Shown here: piece by piece, positions 19,145 through 30,373 of the stretch
Numbering within the stretch: position 1 is the first letter of the stretch
Layout of the letters: each line of letters starts with the position of its first letter
DNA from: Tritrichomonas musculus
Lineage: Eukaryota; Parabasalia; Tritrichomonadida; Tritrichomonadidae
DNA length: 64,000 nt
Assembly (NCBI GenBank): GCA_039105265.1
Contig: JAPFFF010000043.1
Coordinates: 62,001-126,000, forward strand
Direction: 5' to 3'
Notes under the pieces: generated by a model
Told to the model about the DNA's origin: nothing
Databases searched by the model: none
What the model saw: the letters and a program-made list of their open reading frames with translations, nothing else
Position numbers and translations under genes: made by a program

Positions 19145-22100
19145 TTACGGTGAAGAAGCTTCAACAGCAACTTTTTTGAAGCATGCCACTTTATTCACAT
19201 ACATCACTACCACCACTACAACTGCAGAAACAACAGCAACGCAAGCAACTACAATTCCAGCAATAGCGCCAGCACTCAAACCTTTCTTTTTACTTCCTGG
19301 TGATTTTTGCAAACTAGGCAAAGGAGGAACAAAATCATCTACTTTGAATGTTGGTGTATCCCAATCAGTGATCTGAACTGGATTTTCGTCGAATTCAGTC
19401 TTTAAAATAGTTGGATATCTATCGTCATCTGTATTCCATTTGACAATCATTTGGTGGCACAAAATTGCAGCGAATGTGACACTTCCTTCTGTTACCTCTA
19501 CAGTTACAGTGTGCTGCTTATTTACGTCAAGACCAGTTTTATAAAAGAGGAGACTTTTATATGAACGTGATGCTTTTGTGAGTTTTCTTGCATCAACTTG
19601 TGGATCAAGACTACATTCACCAATTATTCCTTCTTCAACGCCATCTATCTTAACAGTTGCCTTTCCCATTGATGGGTAATAATCACCGATGATTCCGATT
19701 TCTGGCTTGTATTTTGGCACTTTTATTTCCATGATAGAATTGGCAGTGTTATCGCCACTTGGTGCTGCATTGGCTGCATAACCAGTGAATCCTTTTCCAT
19801 TATAATAGCAGCCTGCTCTTGTTTCATCCCATTTGTTAGTTAGAGTTGTATATCTCTGATTTGTGAGTGGATAAACTTTTTGATTATGGAAAGAAATTCC
19901 AACTTCAAACGATGAAAGACAAGTTCTTCCTGGATTTCCATCTTTCCAGGCCAAGCTATTATTAAGATAATTAAGACGAATATAACGACCTGAATATTCT
20001 TTATCTAATTCAAAAAGTTCCGATTTTGTATGATCAACAAAACCTTCCCAGATGAGAGATTCTTTGTGGTCAATTGAGTAGTCGTTTTGATTATATGGTG
20101 TTGATCCTGCTGTGAAGTTTTTAGGTGCTAAGAATATTTGAAGGTAGCTGTTTGATCCAAACCATCCAGTGTTTCCTGCCTTTCCAATTTTGATTGTTTT
20201 GAATGTCTCTGTTTGGCCCATGTCAATTTCAAATACATGTGGAAAAGCAACAGCTACGTTTGAAGGCCACCAATTCACACGATATTCAGTTGTTATGTCA
20301 CTATCAATCAATGCATCTTTAATTGATAGTTCTTTACTTCCAGAGCCTTGCCCATTGTTAGAATTAATAATGACTGATCCAGCAGGAGCTTTATAAAATT
20401 CCCACTTTTCTTGGTTGTTGTTTTTCTTGAAGTTTTGTCCACTCCATTGATCAGTTAAATAAATACGTTCAAAATTAGGTTTGAATTGATTGTTCCATAT
20501 TGTTTCACTATCAACATTCTTGAACTTAATCCAAGAGCCTGGAACTGTGTCAACTTTTCCTTGATCATTTTTCTTGTATCCAACCCAACCTCGTCCTTTA
20601 GAGTTAGCGAAAATGATCTGTCTAAAATAGTAAATCTTGGAGGCATCAAGATTAATCACACCTGATTTGTTACCATTATCAAAGCTCATTTCAGTGTGAT
20701 CTTGATAATTGATCATTTTATCCATATCTAAGTCAGGATCACCTTTCAATGGTTCTTCGGAAAGATAGAAACAACCTTGTGGATCAGCTGTTATATGGAA
20801 TACATAATTGCCAGTTTCAGGAGGTGTCAGCATTCCTTCATAAATAGAGATCCAATTTTCAACAGAATTATTTGTATAGTCAGGTGAAAAGATGCCGTTA
20901 TTTCTATATTCAGAAGTAAATACATTCGATTCTTTGAAATTAGTGGCAACATATTTGTATGCTTTCAATATATTATTTTCACTTTTTGGTATATAACCGA
21001 CACGATAGAATTTAGCACAATTGTTTGTTTGTATAAATTGACAGATGACAACATGGATTTCTTTTGTTGTTTTGTCATAATAACTAACATTAACTTCTTC
21101 AATTTCTAGTAAATTATCTTTTGGTGTAAAATTATAAACACCTTTAGATTGCTCTTTCCAAGCACTTTCTCTTCCTTTTTCAAAGGCACAGCTATGGAAT
21201 TCAAAATCACCAAACCAATCTTTATTACTTCTTTGAACCATTGTAGAAACAAAGTCAATTATTTGTTCATGTGGATTAATACGAAAAGGTCGAGCTGTAA
21301 TAAAACCTACGCCATCGACAACATGTCCAACTGCATAATAATTAGTTACTGGATGGAAAGGTTTTAATTTCATTTCATTCAGAGCATCAATTGCATTACA
21401 TGGTCCTGAATTAAGGTCTTTATCATCATTGTGATGGAAATTCCAATGATAACGTAAATCGCGGTTAAACACATGTGATGCACGTAACATTTCTGATCCA
21501 GAATTACTATATTTTTCTCTAGAGAACCAAAGACCTTCTTGATCACTTTGAATGAACTTCTTGTATTTTTCAACGCCAAACATATGAAGAAGAGTTGAAT
21601 ATCTTGACAATCCATAAGTATCGTCATCATTCAACATTTGTGCAGCTATTGAATAACGTGGCCAACCATTTAAGTTTCCTGTAATAGTTCTCGCTGATGA
21701 ACAATCATTTGTTTTAGCAAAGACAGCAAGACTTACCGCATTATTGGACATTTCTCCACATTCTTGTGATTTGGCCCAGTTACTTTGATGGTGGTGATTA
21801 ATTTCATGAATGGTTCCCCAAGGATTGTTAGTTGCTGATTCATAATTGACAACTTCATTTATCCAATCAGGAGGGAAATGACAAAAGTTTCCTCCAACAA
21901 AAGCAACAGCTGCACCTGCAGGAACAAAAGAATCATATTTCATTTGTAATGGATTCAAAATTCGACCATATCGTTCATTTTGATATCCATAAACATCACG
22001 TGCTGTTGTTTGGGAGATTTGAATGGCACTTCTCCAATAGAACAAGGCATCATTAACTCTTGTTGATTCACGTACAAATTTTGAAGGAACTTCAAAAACT

Positions 22101-22903
22101 AAATTTCCGGTATCAAAATAGGCATAAGGTCCTGGTCTTTTAGAATAGTCAGTCTCCCATTCTTCGTCACTTGTCATTCCATAGTAAAAATAAGGTTGCA
22201 AAATGACATTGCTAACATTAACTTCAACTGGATCATTTCCTGAGTAATAAAAAACAACAGTGGCTCCATATGGAAGGCCAATTGTATTGGATTTCTTCTC
22301 TAGTTTTATTTCTTGGACTTTTAATTGATTGATCCTTTGTTTGAACTTTGGTGTGTCACCGCCTGAAAAATCGTATGTTTGATGATTGAGACAAATTGAG
22401 AGAGATCCAACTAATGAATCTGGAATGTCAATGGTAGCAATTTCACCTGGTGGTATAAATGCTGGTAAGAAATGACGTTGATATGTCGGTTGTAGAGTAA
22501 ATCTGATCTTGGTTCTATCTGCATTATTTAATGCTTCATCTGTTGTATACCAAGTTTGTGCTGCAGCCGGATGCCGGTATAACTGATCTTGTGTAATGTT
22601 CGAAAAAGAATATTTTTTCATAATATTGCTGGATTCTTCTTGTAAGAGGGCCCATGTACATGATCCGGTTAAATCATGACCTGGATAGGGATAATCAGCG
22701 GGCTCAATTGGCTTGGATGAAAATCCTTTATTATAAATGGAAACTGTGCTTGGGTGAGAAAGACCTGTTTCAAGAATTTCTATACCATCAATATATTCAT
22801 TTTCAACTTCATCTTTTCCTGGTGCCCCAAATATTGATTTGATATAAGATGGCTTTTCACAATTACAAGAAAATAGAAGCAAAGTCAAATAAACACAAAG
22901 CAT
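19145..22903 (-). CDS. Secreted, membrane-anchored M60-family metallopeptidase with PA14 and F5/8C domains, 1252 aa
   Basis: Zinc-dependent peptidase expected to act on glycoproteins or mucins at the cell surface. An N-terminal signal peptide (MLCVYLTLLLFSCNC) is followed by a Peptidase_M60-type domain with HEINH at residues 366-370 and a downstream GEMSNN whose Glu384 is the probable third zinc ligand. Then come a PA14/GLEYA-like region (about 650-800, YEGMLTPPETGNYVFHITAD), an F5/8 type C carbohydrate-binding-like domain (about 850-1005), and a C-terminal membrane anchor (about 1212-1235, GAIAGIVVACVAVVSAVVVV) with a short cytoplasmic tail. The order enzyme-PA14-lectin-anchor is common in trichomonad M60 proteins. 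The ATG at 22903 sits directly behind an initiator-like TCATATTTTTCATTA. The frame is intact and all catalytic residues are present. Confidence 0.92.
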   Translation of the reverse strand: MLCVYLTLLLFSCNCEKPSYIKSIFGAPGKDEVENEYIDGIEILETGLSHPSTVSIYNKGFSSKPIEPADYPYPGHDLTGSCTWALLQEESSNIMKKYSFSNITQDQLYRHPAAAQTWYTTDEALNNADRTKIRFTLQPTYQRHFLPAFIPPGEIATIDIPDSLVGSLSICLNHQTYDFSGGDTPKFKQRINQLKVQEIKLEKKSNTIGLPYGATVVFYYSGNDPVEVNVSNVILQPYFYYGMTSDEEWETDYSKRPGPYAYFDTGNLVFEVPSKFVRESTRVNDALFYWRSAIQISQTTARDVYGYQNERYGRILNPLQMKYDSFVPAGAAVAFVGGNFCHFPPDWINEVVNYESATNNPWGTIHEINHHHQSNWAKSQECGEMSNNAVSLAVFAKTNDCSSARTITGNLNGWPRYSIAAQMLNDDDTYGLSRYSTLLHMFGVEKYKKFIQSDQEGLWFSREKYSNSGSEMLRASHVFNRDLRYHWNFHHNDDKDLNSGPCNAIDALNEMKLKPFHPVTNYYAVGHVVDGVGFITARPFRINPHEQIIDFVSTMVQRSNKDWFGDFEFHSCAFEKGRESAWKEQSKGVYNFTPKDNLLEIEEVNVSYYDKTTKEIHVVICQFIQTNNCAKFYRVGYIPKSENNILKAYKYVATNFKESNVFTSEYRNNGIFSPDYTNNSVENWISIYEGMLTPPETGNYVFHITADPQGCFYLSEEPLKGDPDLDMDKMINYQDHTEMSFDNGNKSGVINLDASKIYYFRQIIFANSKGRGWVGYKKNDQGKVDTVPGSWIKFKNVDSETIWNNQFKPNFERIYLTDQWSGQNFKKNNNQEKWEFYKAPAGSVIINSNNGQGSGSKELSIKDALIDSDITTEYRVNWWPSNVAVAFPHVFEIDMGQTETFKTIKIGKAGNTGWFGSNSYLQIFLAPKNFTAGSTPYNQNDYSIDHKESLIWEGFVDHTKSELFELDKEYSGRYIRLNYLNNSLAWKDGNPGRTCLSSFEVGISFHNQKVYPLTNQRYTTLTNKWDETRAGCYYNGKGFTGYAANAAPSGDNTANSIMEIKVPKYKPEIGIIGDYYPSMGKATVKIDGVEEGIIGECSLDPQVDARKLTKASRSYKSLLFYKTGLDVNKQHTVTVEVTEGSVTFAAILCHQMIVKWNTDDDRYPTILKTEFDENPVQITDWDTPTFKVDDFVPPLPSLQKSPGSKKKGLSAGAIAGIVVACVAVVSAVVVVVVMYVNKVACFKKVAVEASSP

Positions 22904-22918
22904 TAATGAAAAATATGA
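22904..22918 (-). promoter_or_regulatory. Trichomonad initiator (Inr) of the M60 gene
   Basis: On the minus strand TCATATTTTTCATTA ends immediately before the ATG. It closely follows the trichomonad initiator consensus TCA-Y-W...TCATTA that replaces a TATA box in these organisms. Confidence 0.65.
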
Positions 22919-23023
22919 GATAAAATTGAATACTTTATAGAAACGAATCTAATTGAAATTGATTTATAATTATTTATAGAAGTGTCTGAAAAAAAAATGG
23001 CCCAAGATTTTAGAAATTCCTTT

Positions 23024-24656
23024 ATACCATGTAATATTTATATGTTTAACAAGTTGTTGGTCAAATATTGAGCATATTCCTCTGTTCAATTTCGAGAAAC
23101 AATAAAATCAAATCTGATCAATTATTGAAGTTTTTTAAAGATTGATTAAATTAATAAATGTTTTCATTTATAATATTGTTTATTGACTATGATTATATAT
23201 TTTTATTAAAATAAAATTCAAGTATAAACTAGATATTTTTATTTTTTTAAAAAATTTCAAAAGGCAAACGTTTTTAAAAAGATTGAGATTGCCCAGGTTT
23301 GAAAGACCCTATTTTTAATCTTCATCATATTGTATTCTATTATATTTAATTAATTGTTTTTTTGTAATTTGCTTCTGATAAAGAAAAAAAAAGAATTATT
23401 AAAAATTTTTAAATAAAAAATTAACGTCTTGCCTCAATTATTTCAAAATATCACTGAATTTTTTCAAGCATCTTTAAGAAAATGAAAAAAATATGAATAA
23501 CAAAGAGATATCTCGCAAGGATTTTTAAATAAATAGGTTAAATGTTCTTTTTTATGTTTTTATAATAAGTATACAAGAAGATATTTACTTTCAAATAGCA
23601 CAAAATTACTATGAAGATAATTGTTTAAAACATTATTTGTGAATATTTATTTTTAACATTTAAAAATTAAGACTCACTAATTATATCTCATTAATATGAT
23701 ATTTATGTGAATTAACTTATTATTTTTTTATTTGGATCAAAACTTGTGAATGTCTATTGACAATGAAAATGACATTTTTCCAACCATTATTTTGGTTTAT
23801 TGTGCTTTTAGAATTATCATATTAGTTAATATTAAAATTCTTATTTGGAAGCTAATTCAAAGAAAATAATATTGTAAAAAAAAATCAAATAACGGTATCG
23901 AGCCCTTAACGAAGATTGTTCAAAGGCATGATAACCTTGATGATTTGTTTTGAAATGCAAGAATCATTATTTCACCTTGGGAATAAGAGATTTATGCTTA
24001 TCAAATTTATATAAATATTTTTTCAAATATTAATAATGAATATTTTTCTCAGAATTAAACAGAGTTTTTTATTAAATAATTTGTAAATAAATCTTTTTAG
24101 AATTTATTTTAATAAATAATTTGGCTGTGTATGAAAATCTTGGGCCAATTTTTCTAAAAATGTAAATAAATTTGTTCATATAAAACTCGTTTTTAAATTT
24201 TCTTAAAGATGCTTGAAAAAATTCAGTGATATTTTGAAATAATTGAGGCAAGACGTTAATTTTTTATTTAAAAATTTTTAATAATTCTTTTTTTTTCTTT
24301 ATCAGAAGCAAATTACAAAAAAACAATTAATTAAATATAATAGAATACAATATGATGAAGATTAAAAATAGGGTCTTTCAAACCTGGGCAATCTCAATCT
24401 TTTTAAAAACGTTTGCCTTTTGAAATTTTTTAAAAAAATAAAAATATCTAGTTTATACTTGAATTTTATTTTAATAAAAATATATAATCATAGTCAATAA
24501 ACAATATTATAAATGAAAACATTTATTAATTTAATCAATCTTTAAAAAACTTCAATAATTGATCAGATTTGATTTTATTGTTTCTCGAAATTGAACAGAG
24601 GAATATGCTCAATATTTGACCAACAACTTGTTAAACATATAAATATTACATGGTAT
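23024..24656. repeat. Near-perfect 460-bp inverted repeat with 713-bp spacer
   Basis: Left arm 23,024-23,483 (starts ATACCATGTAATATTTATAT) and right arm 24,197-24,656 (ends with its reverse complement) are the same length, and I saw no differences between them on reading. The spacer is AT-rich without a gene. A second, shorter inverted pair, GGCCCAAGATTTT at 23,001-23,013 and its complement AAAATCTTGGGCC at about 24,136-24,148, brackets the left arm plus spacer but not the right arm. There is no clear target duplication at the outer edges. It may be a foldback-type element, a recent inverted duplication, or an assembly artefact. Confidence 0.85.
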
Positions 24657-25004
24657 CAATTATATCCTGAAAACTAGAACAGAAAAAATTTCGAACACTT
24701 CTTTATTTATCAATTTCCGATCGGAAATTTTATTGTTAAAAAACAATTTTATATTAACATTTTAAAATTATATATTATTATTTTTCATTAATAAATAATT
24801 ATAAATTTAAATTAATAATAAATAAAATTAAATTTATGGAAAATAATGAAAATACTTAGTTATAATTTAATATGAAAACATATCAATAAAAATTGAAAGG
24901 CGAAATACTTTAGCACACTTTTTTTATCTTACACTCTCAAATAAACGGATTAAAAAAAAAAAGTGATTATCAATTTGTAGAAGAAAGTCATCAATAAAAA
25001 AAAT

Positions 25005-25035
<31 letters not shown>

Positions 25036-25320
25036 CAAAAATTTATTTCAATATTTGAATTCATAAAAATTTCAATGAATTGTTTAAAATCAGTTTTTTT
25101 CTCCTTTCTAATCAATAATAACCATATCAAATATTAAATTTAAAAAGTAATCTTTTAAATTTAAATATTTTTTCGCCCACAAAAGTTTGACTTTTTGAAT
25201 TTAAATTCAAAAATAGAAAGTATTCAGACTGTTTTTGTAAACTGTTTGAAAATTATCAAATAGTAGAGTAGTGGACGATAATTTAGAGAAGTGAGAGAAA
25301 AATAAAAAAAAACTAAAAAA
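24657..25320. other. AT-rich intergenic stretch with 30-nt poly(T)
   Basis: No gene or delimited element found. It contains an uninterrupted T-run at 25,006-25,035. The last bases before the tRNA form, on the minus strand, a T6 tract and then a T9 tract suitable as a pol III terminator. Confidence 0.6.
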
Positions 25321-25392
25321 TGTCCCACTGCGGAATCGAACCGCAGTCTGATCCGTGTCAAGGATCTATTCTAACCATTATACTAGTGGGAC
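25321..25392 (-). tRNA. tRNA-Val (anticodon GAC)
   Basis: Reading the minus strand, the full cloverleaf folds: acceptor GTCCCAC/GTGGGAC (7 bp), D arm GTATAATGGTTAGAATA, anticodon stem GATCC/GGATC with loop TTGACAC, four-base variable loop AGAC, and T arm TGCGG-TTCGATT-CCGCA. The discriminator is A (25,321), as in valine tRNAs. The loop differs from the usual eukaryotic TTAACAC only by G for A at position 34, so the anticodon is GAC instead of the AAC normally used. B box GGTTCGATTCC is perfect and T6 follows directly. No intron. Confidence 0.9.
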
Positions 25393-25663
25393 ATCTCTCT
25401 ACAAATGCCACGAATTCATATATTATCTGCTTCAATAGACTTTTCAAATTCAAAGCTGTAATTAATTGAAATCAGCCGTAAACCATTCAAAATTTCATTT
25501 ATTTTTTATAATTGTGAAATTTTTGAGCATTTATTAAAGGTAAAACTTTTTAAATCAATAGACAAAATTATTTATATTAATTTTAAAGCAATAGATTTCA
25601 CATATGATAATTCTTATTTTAGAGGGAAAAATAATTTTTAACACAAAAACTCATAGTATAATT

Positions 25664-26016
25664 AGGCCTTATTTTTTTTACATCACAAATACTATAAACG
25701 TCTTTTTAACGTATTTTTTCATAAAATAACGATTTTTTGATTTGTAGTATCAATGAAACTTTTTGAATACGAATAAATTTTTTTTTAATTTATGAAGAAT
25801 CAAAAATAATATTATTTAATTTGAAAAACATTTTACTATTTTATCTTTTTATTTTTAAATTATTTAAAACATTTTTAATATAAAAAAAATAATTGTAGAT
25901 CAAGATAAAAATAAAAAACTAATATCGAGAAAATAACGTATTTACAATTGTAATTACAATTGTAATTTTTAAACGGACAAGTTGTATACAATTGTAAATA
26001 CAAAAACCAAGGCTTA
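25664..26016. mobile_element. Small inverted-end element (MITE), about 350 bp
   Basis: Bounded by a 9-bp direct repeat AGTATAATT (25,655-25,663 and 26,017-26,025). Ends read AGGCCTTATTTTTTTTAC (left) and ACCAAGGCTTA (right), which pair as inverted repeats of TTARGCCTT if the ends are shifted by two to three bases. An inner perfect inverted pair, GTATTTACAATTGTA (25,938-25,952) and TACAATTGTAAATAC (25,987-26,001), makes a hairpin. The superfamily is uncertain (Mutator-like if the duplication is 9 bp). Confidence 0.6.
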
Positions 26017-26424
26017 AGTATAATTGGTTTGGATTTTTCATAAGTACATAAAATATTTAATATAATATCTAATGGTTGTTCTATATAAAATATATCTATA
26101 ATTTATTTATAATATTGAGATAACAATGTTTTACTCCATTTTATCTAATTTGAATGTATTCAAATATTTTTTCTCTCAATTTTTTCTTTTCAAATCTAAG
26201 TTTTATAATTTTACAAGTTTTTCTTGATGGGATATTAATATTTTTTAAATATTCTTGCATATTTAATCATAAATTTAAAAAATAATTATTCATGCGATAT
26301 TTTAAATCAATTCATATATTTGCTTATGAGAATTTATAAAACTAATGATCGAGTGTAATTTATCATAATTCTAATATAAAATTGGTAGTTGGGATTTGAA
26401 ATTTTCTTACAATGATTCTTACTA

Positions 26425-26558
26425 AGACCATTTATCGGACGGTTAGAAAAACGTATTTATCGATAGTCATTATTCATCGGACGGTTTTTTATCGATATTA
26501 TCGGATTATCGATAATCATCCGATGACCAATAAAACGGTTTATCGATAAGCATCCCTG
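26425..26558. repeat. TATCGAT-rich fragment, possible one-sided hAT-type end
   Basis: Repeated TTATCGAT / ATCGGACGG words, ending on the right in GCATCCCTG, i.e. CAGGGATGC on the minus strand. It resembles the CAGGGTTG...TATCGAT end of the hAT-type element at 32,896. No matching left end was found. The rest of 26,026-26,737 is plain AT-rich sequence. Confidence 0.4.
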
Positions 26559-26737
26559 ATATAAATGAAATTAAAAAATATTTATAATGTCATATATACA
26601 AAAACAAGATACTTAAAGAAAAATCTAAAGATACAGAAAAAATTAATTGAAATAATTTTTTCACCTATCTCAAAAATATATGTATTTTACAATAGAATTA
26701 ATTGAAATAATTTTGTTATAACAAATCAAAATTATTA

Positions 26738-29466
26738 ATGAATTTCTTTGGGATTCAAATTACATATAAGCCTTTAATACCAAAATATCAAAATAAGCTC
26801 GGCTTATCTGATCAGAGTTTTCTTATCAAATTCCTTCAATTGATACCCAAGAATTTCACAATTATTACAAATAGTTTTGGCACTTTTAATTGCGATATAT
26901 TAAAACATTCAAGTTCAGTTATATGGAATTTTCTCCAGAATAACACCACTAATTTTCAGTATCATCTTAAAATCAACGATGAGGAAAATATATTAGGAAA
27001 ATTAGAGCAGTTATATCAAGGCAAGATGGTGACAATTGAAAAAACCGAATATCAAAAATTCTTAGAGATAACTCATATTCTCCATATAAGGATTATTGAT
27101 TTAAAAAAAAGATATAGACTAAAAGAAATACCAAATCCAGTAAAAACCAAAATTGATTACGATACTATGATCAAAATTCTAAAATCTGATAATTCAATAT
27201 TTACAATAAGAACAAATAAAAAAGATTACCAATGCAAAAATATCTGTATCAATTTATCTTCCGTTATTGATGAATTTGTTAGATTAAACCCAGGCCAAAA
27301 TACATTTTTTTATGACTTTTTGGACGAATATGGAGAATTTCAAGATATTTGCAAATTTTTCAATTTTGAAAATGTTACGCTCACTCCAAAAAACATGAAT
27401 TCTATCAAAAAAATCGCAGAAGAATTGAAAATAAATATAATACTTAATGAAATTGATAATTATATTGATGATTATAATAAATATTCCGAAATAATAAGTC
27501 AACAGCAAGATTCAATTGACCAAATAGACGAACTTTTTGACAATTTTCATTGGTCAATCTCACATGTTATAAATTCATCACATAGTAATAATATTAAAGC
27601 TACTAAATATATAACTAATGAAATATTAAAAGAGAAGCCAAATGAAGATTTTTTGATTCCTTTTTTGAATGCTGTTAGCATAAACTCAATCGAATTAATC
27701 CACTTTTTTATTGATCAAAAAGTTAAAATTTCTTTTGAAGCAATTTCAAATCATATAGATAGACTTTTAAATACTAATGAAGAAACCTTTTCTATAATAA
27801 TAGAAAATATACCACCAAAGATCCTATATAAGGCTTATGATCAAATATTTATAAGGGCGATTAATGCACATAATAAGTTTATTGTTGAATCCATTTTAAA
27901 AAAGATTTCAAATATCAACTATAGTCTCTTTTTAGCAATTAAGGCATCTGATCTTGAAATTGTGAAAATAATACTTAAATATAATAACAAGCCAAATTTT
28001 GTTAATAAAAGAATGCCAAAAGGAACAGCTTTATGCTTGGCTGTTCAAAAAAATAGCTTGGAAATTGTTATAGAACTTCTTTGTGTTCCAGGAATTGATG
28101 TGAACTTGTATGATAGTTCAAAAAACACACCTTTAATTATAGCTGCTAATAACTATAATTTGGATATTTTTAATGCTATTTTAGACACTCATGGAGATGA
28201 TAAAGAAGATGGTCTTTTCAATTATGCATTTTCTATCTCTTCTGGTAAAATTACAGAAATTTTGATTAATTCCAAATATCTTGATATTAATGATCAAATT
28301 TATACAGAAAATAATCTACCATTTGTAAATTTAGATGAATCAGATATATTGAATGAATATAACTCTCAAAAATTCAAAGAAACTTTATTAATGAATGCTG
28401 TAAATAATCAAAGAGAAGAAATAGTTGATATAATCATCCAACATCCAAATTTTGATAGAAAAAAGTCTAAATTGAACAAAGCTATTTTTGAATGTGCCAA
28501 AAAATGCAACAACATCAATTTATTCAAAAAATTAATCAAATTGATTGATTTGAATGATTTTAATAAATATAAAATCGATGGAAAAAGTTTTCTTAATTAC
28601 ATTACTGATTTTGATTTATTAAGAATATTCCTATCGACTATTCTTCAACAAATAGCAATTTGATGTTGTCAGAAATACTTGATACCAAAGGACTGGTATT
28701 TAATAAAAACGATCTCAATTCGGCTTTTTACGATATATTCCAAAATAACTTGGATGAATCCAAAGATTGTCTTTTTGATATTGACTCTTTAGAGATATTA
28801 CTGAAATATGATAAAGAACATGAAAATTTCATTGATTTACAAAAATTCATAGAAAATAACAGGACATATTTCACAAGCATTAATAAAAATGGAAGGAAAA
28901 TATTTCGTTTCTTTTTGAAAATTGGTGCAGATCCGAATATACCTGATAAATATGGAATATATCAACTTCAATACGCGTTCTTCTCAAATTTTGATTAAGA
29001 AATTTTAATGTTGATTAATTCAAATAAAATTGATTTCAAAGTAAAACTTATTGATATTATATATTACAAGAAATTTGGTAAGGAAAAAGAAATCATTTCT
29101 GATCTATATGATTTTCATTTAAGAAGTAAAATATCAAATGATATGTTAATTCAAAATTATACAACTTATCTGCATCTAGCTGCTGCTAATAGGAATCCTA
29201 AAATTTTACAAGCTTTTCTTGAAAAAAGGTTGATTGACTTAAATATAGAAGACGATTTGGGAAATACACCTTTGATTGATGCTTGCATACTGAATAAAAG
29301 AAGCAACGTTGAATTATTGTTTAAAATGGATGACCTTGATTATCATCATTGTAATAAAGATGGAAAAGATGCTTTACATATTCTTGATCCTTCTTTAATA
29401 GATGATGATGATGTGAAAGATAAAAATGAATATTTGAGGAAATTGTTGACATATTTAGGTAAATAA
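26738..29466 (+). pseudogene. BTB-like/ankyrin-repeat host gene, fragmented
   Basis: The first frame (26,738-28,663, 641 aa) opens with two BTB-like blocks (IITNSFGTFNCDILKHSSSV at about residues 45-64 and IRTNKKDYQCKNICINLSSV around 156-175), followed by ankyrin repeats (GTALCLAVQKNSLEIVIELL...GIDVN). Translation of the same protein continues in another frame from 28,663 (MLSEILDTKGLVF), stops with TAA at 28,996-28,998, and resumes in the same frame at 29,008 with more ankyrin repeats (NTPLIDACILNKRSNVELLF) to 29,466. The simplest reading is one ankyrin gene with a frameshift near 28,661 and one in-frame stop. The first ORF alone could still be expressed. Such BTB-like plus ankyrin proteins form a very large trichomonad family. 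Confidence 0.75.
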
Positions 29467-29562
29467 TCTTCAAAAACAAAAGGTCATCCAAATCATTAAA
29501 TTCCTGCAAATATATTCAGTCATTCTATAAATCAACAAATTCAATAAATCAATTAATTTAAT

Positions 29563-29595
<33 letters not shown>

Positions 29596-30373
29596 ATACA
29601 CTTTGAAACTTCATGATTACTTTTATCTCTCATTGATTTAGTTTTATTTTCAAATTTTATATAATTTTTAATTGCTGCTGCTTCCACTGTTGCTGTAGCT
29701 ATTATTTATTGATATTGTTTTGGCAATATCATTTATCATTTATTTTAGTTTGAGTCGCATTTTGAGATAAATTTAAATTTTTTTTTTTAAACATTTTCAT
29801 ATTTTTGAGTTGTTATAGCATCATCACAAGTGATATTCTTTACCAAAAAATATTTACTTGTTTTATATTATAATATAAATTTCAATTTCCCAAAGAGGTC
29901 AGGTAGTAACTGAGATTTTGATTTCAATCATATGAATTTGGTATAATTGAAGTTCAATCATAAGCAATATTCTTTTTTTTTTATTTATTTAAAAAAAAAT
30001 TAAAATTAAAAATTATATTTTTAGCATAGTAAACTCTCGTTGAGGGAGATTACACAAAAGCAAGAATATAATATGAATTATCAGCAAACCCAATTTGGTA
30101 CTCATATTAATTTAGGAATTATATAAAAAATCATAAGGAGCTATTTAAAGATTTTTTTCAAAATTGCATTAATACTTCTAATGAATTAGGATATTTGAAG
30201 AATAATCCACTTCATATTTTGGATATCCAAAAAAATCGATAACAGGATCGCAAAAATCTTTTTTTTTGTAGAAATTAAAATTTTGTATTTATTGGTAAAC
30301 AAAAGAACGATCATTTTGTACTCAAAAATTCAAATAATTATTTACACATATTTGTATATTTACAAGAGAAGAC
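29467..30373. other. AT-rich intergenic region
   Basis: No gene recognised. It contains an A-run of 28 at 29,567-29,594 and short frames around 30,070-30,240 too degraded to assign. It separates the ankyrin relic from the DUF3447 gene. Confidence 0.5.

Noticed and set aside
25321-25392. tRNA-Asp reading of the minus-strand tRNA
   Set aside because: The loop TTGACAC places GAC, not GTC, at positions 34-36 and the discriminator is A, which fits valine.
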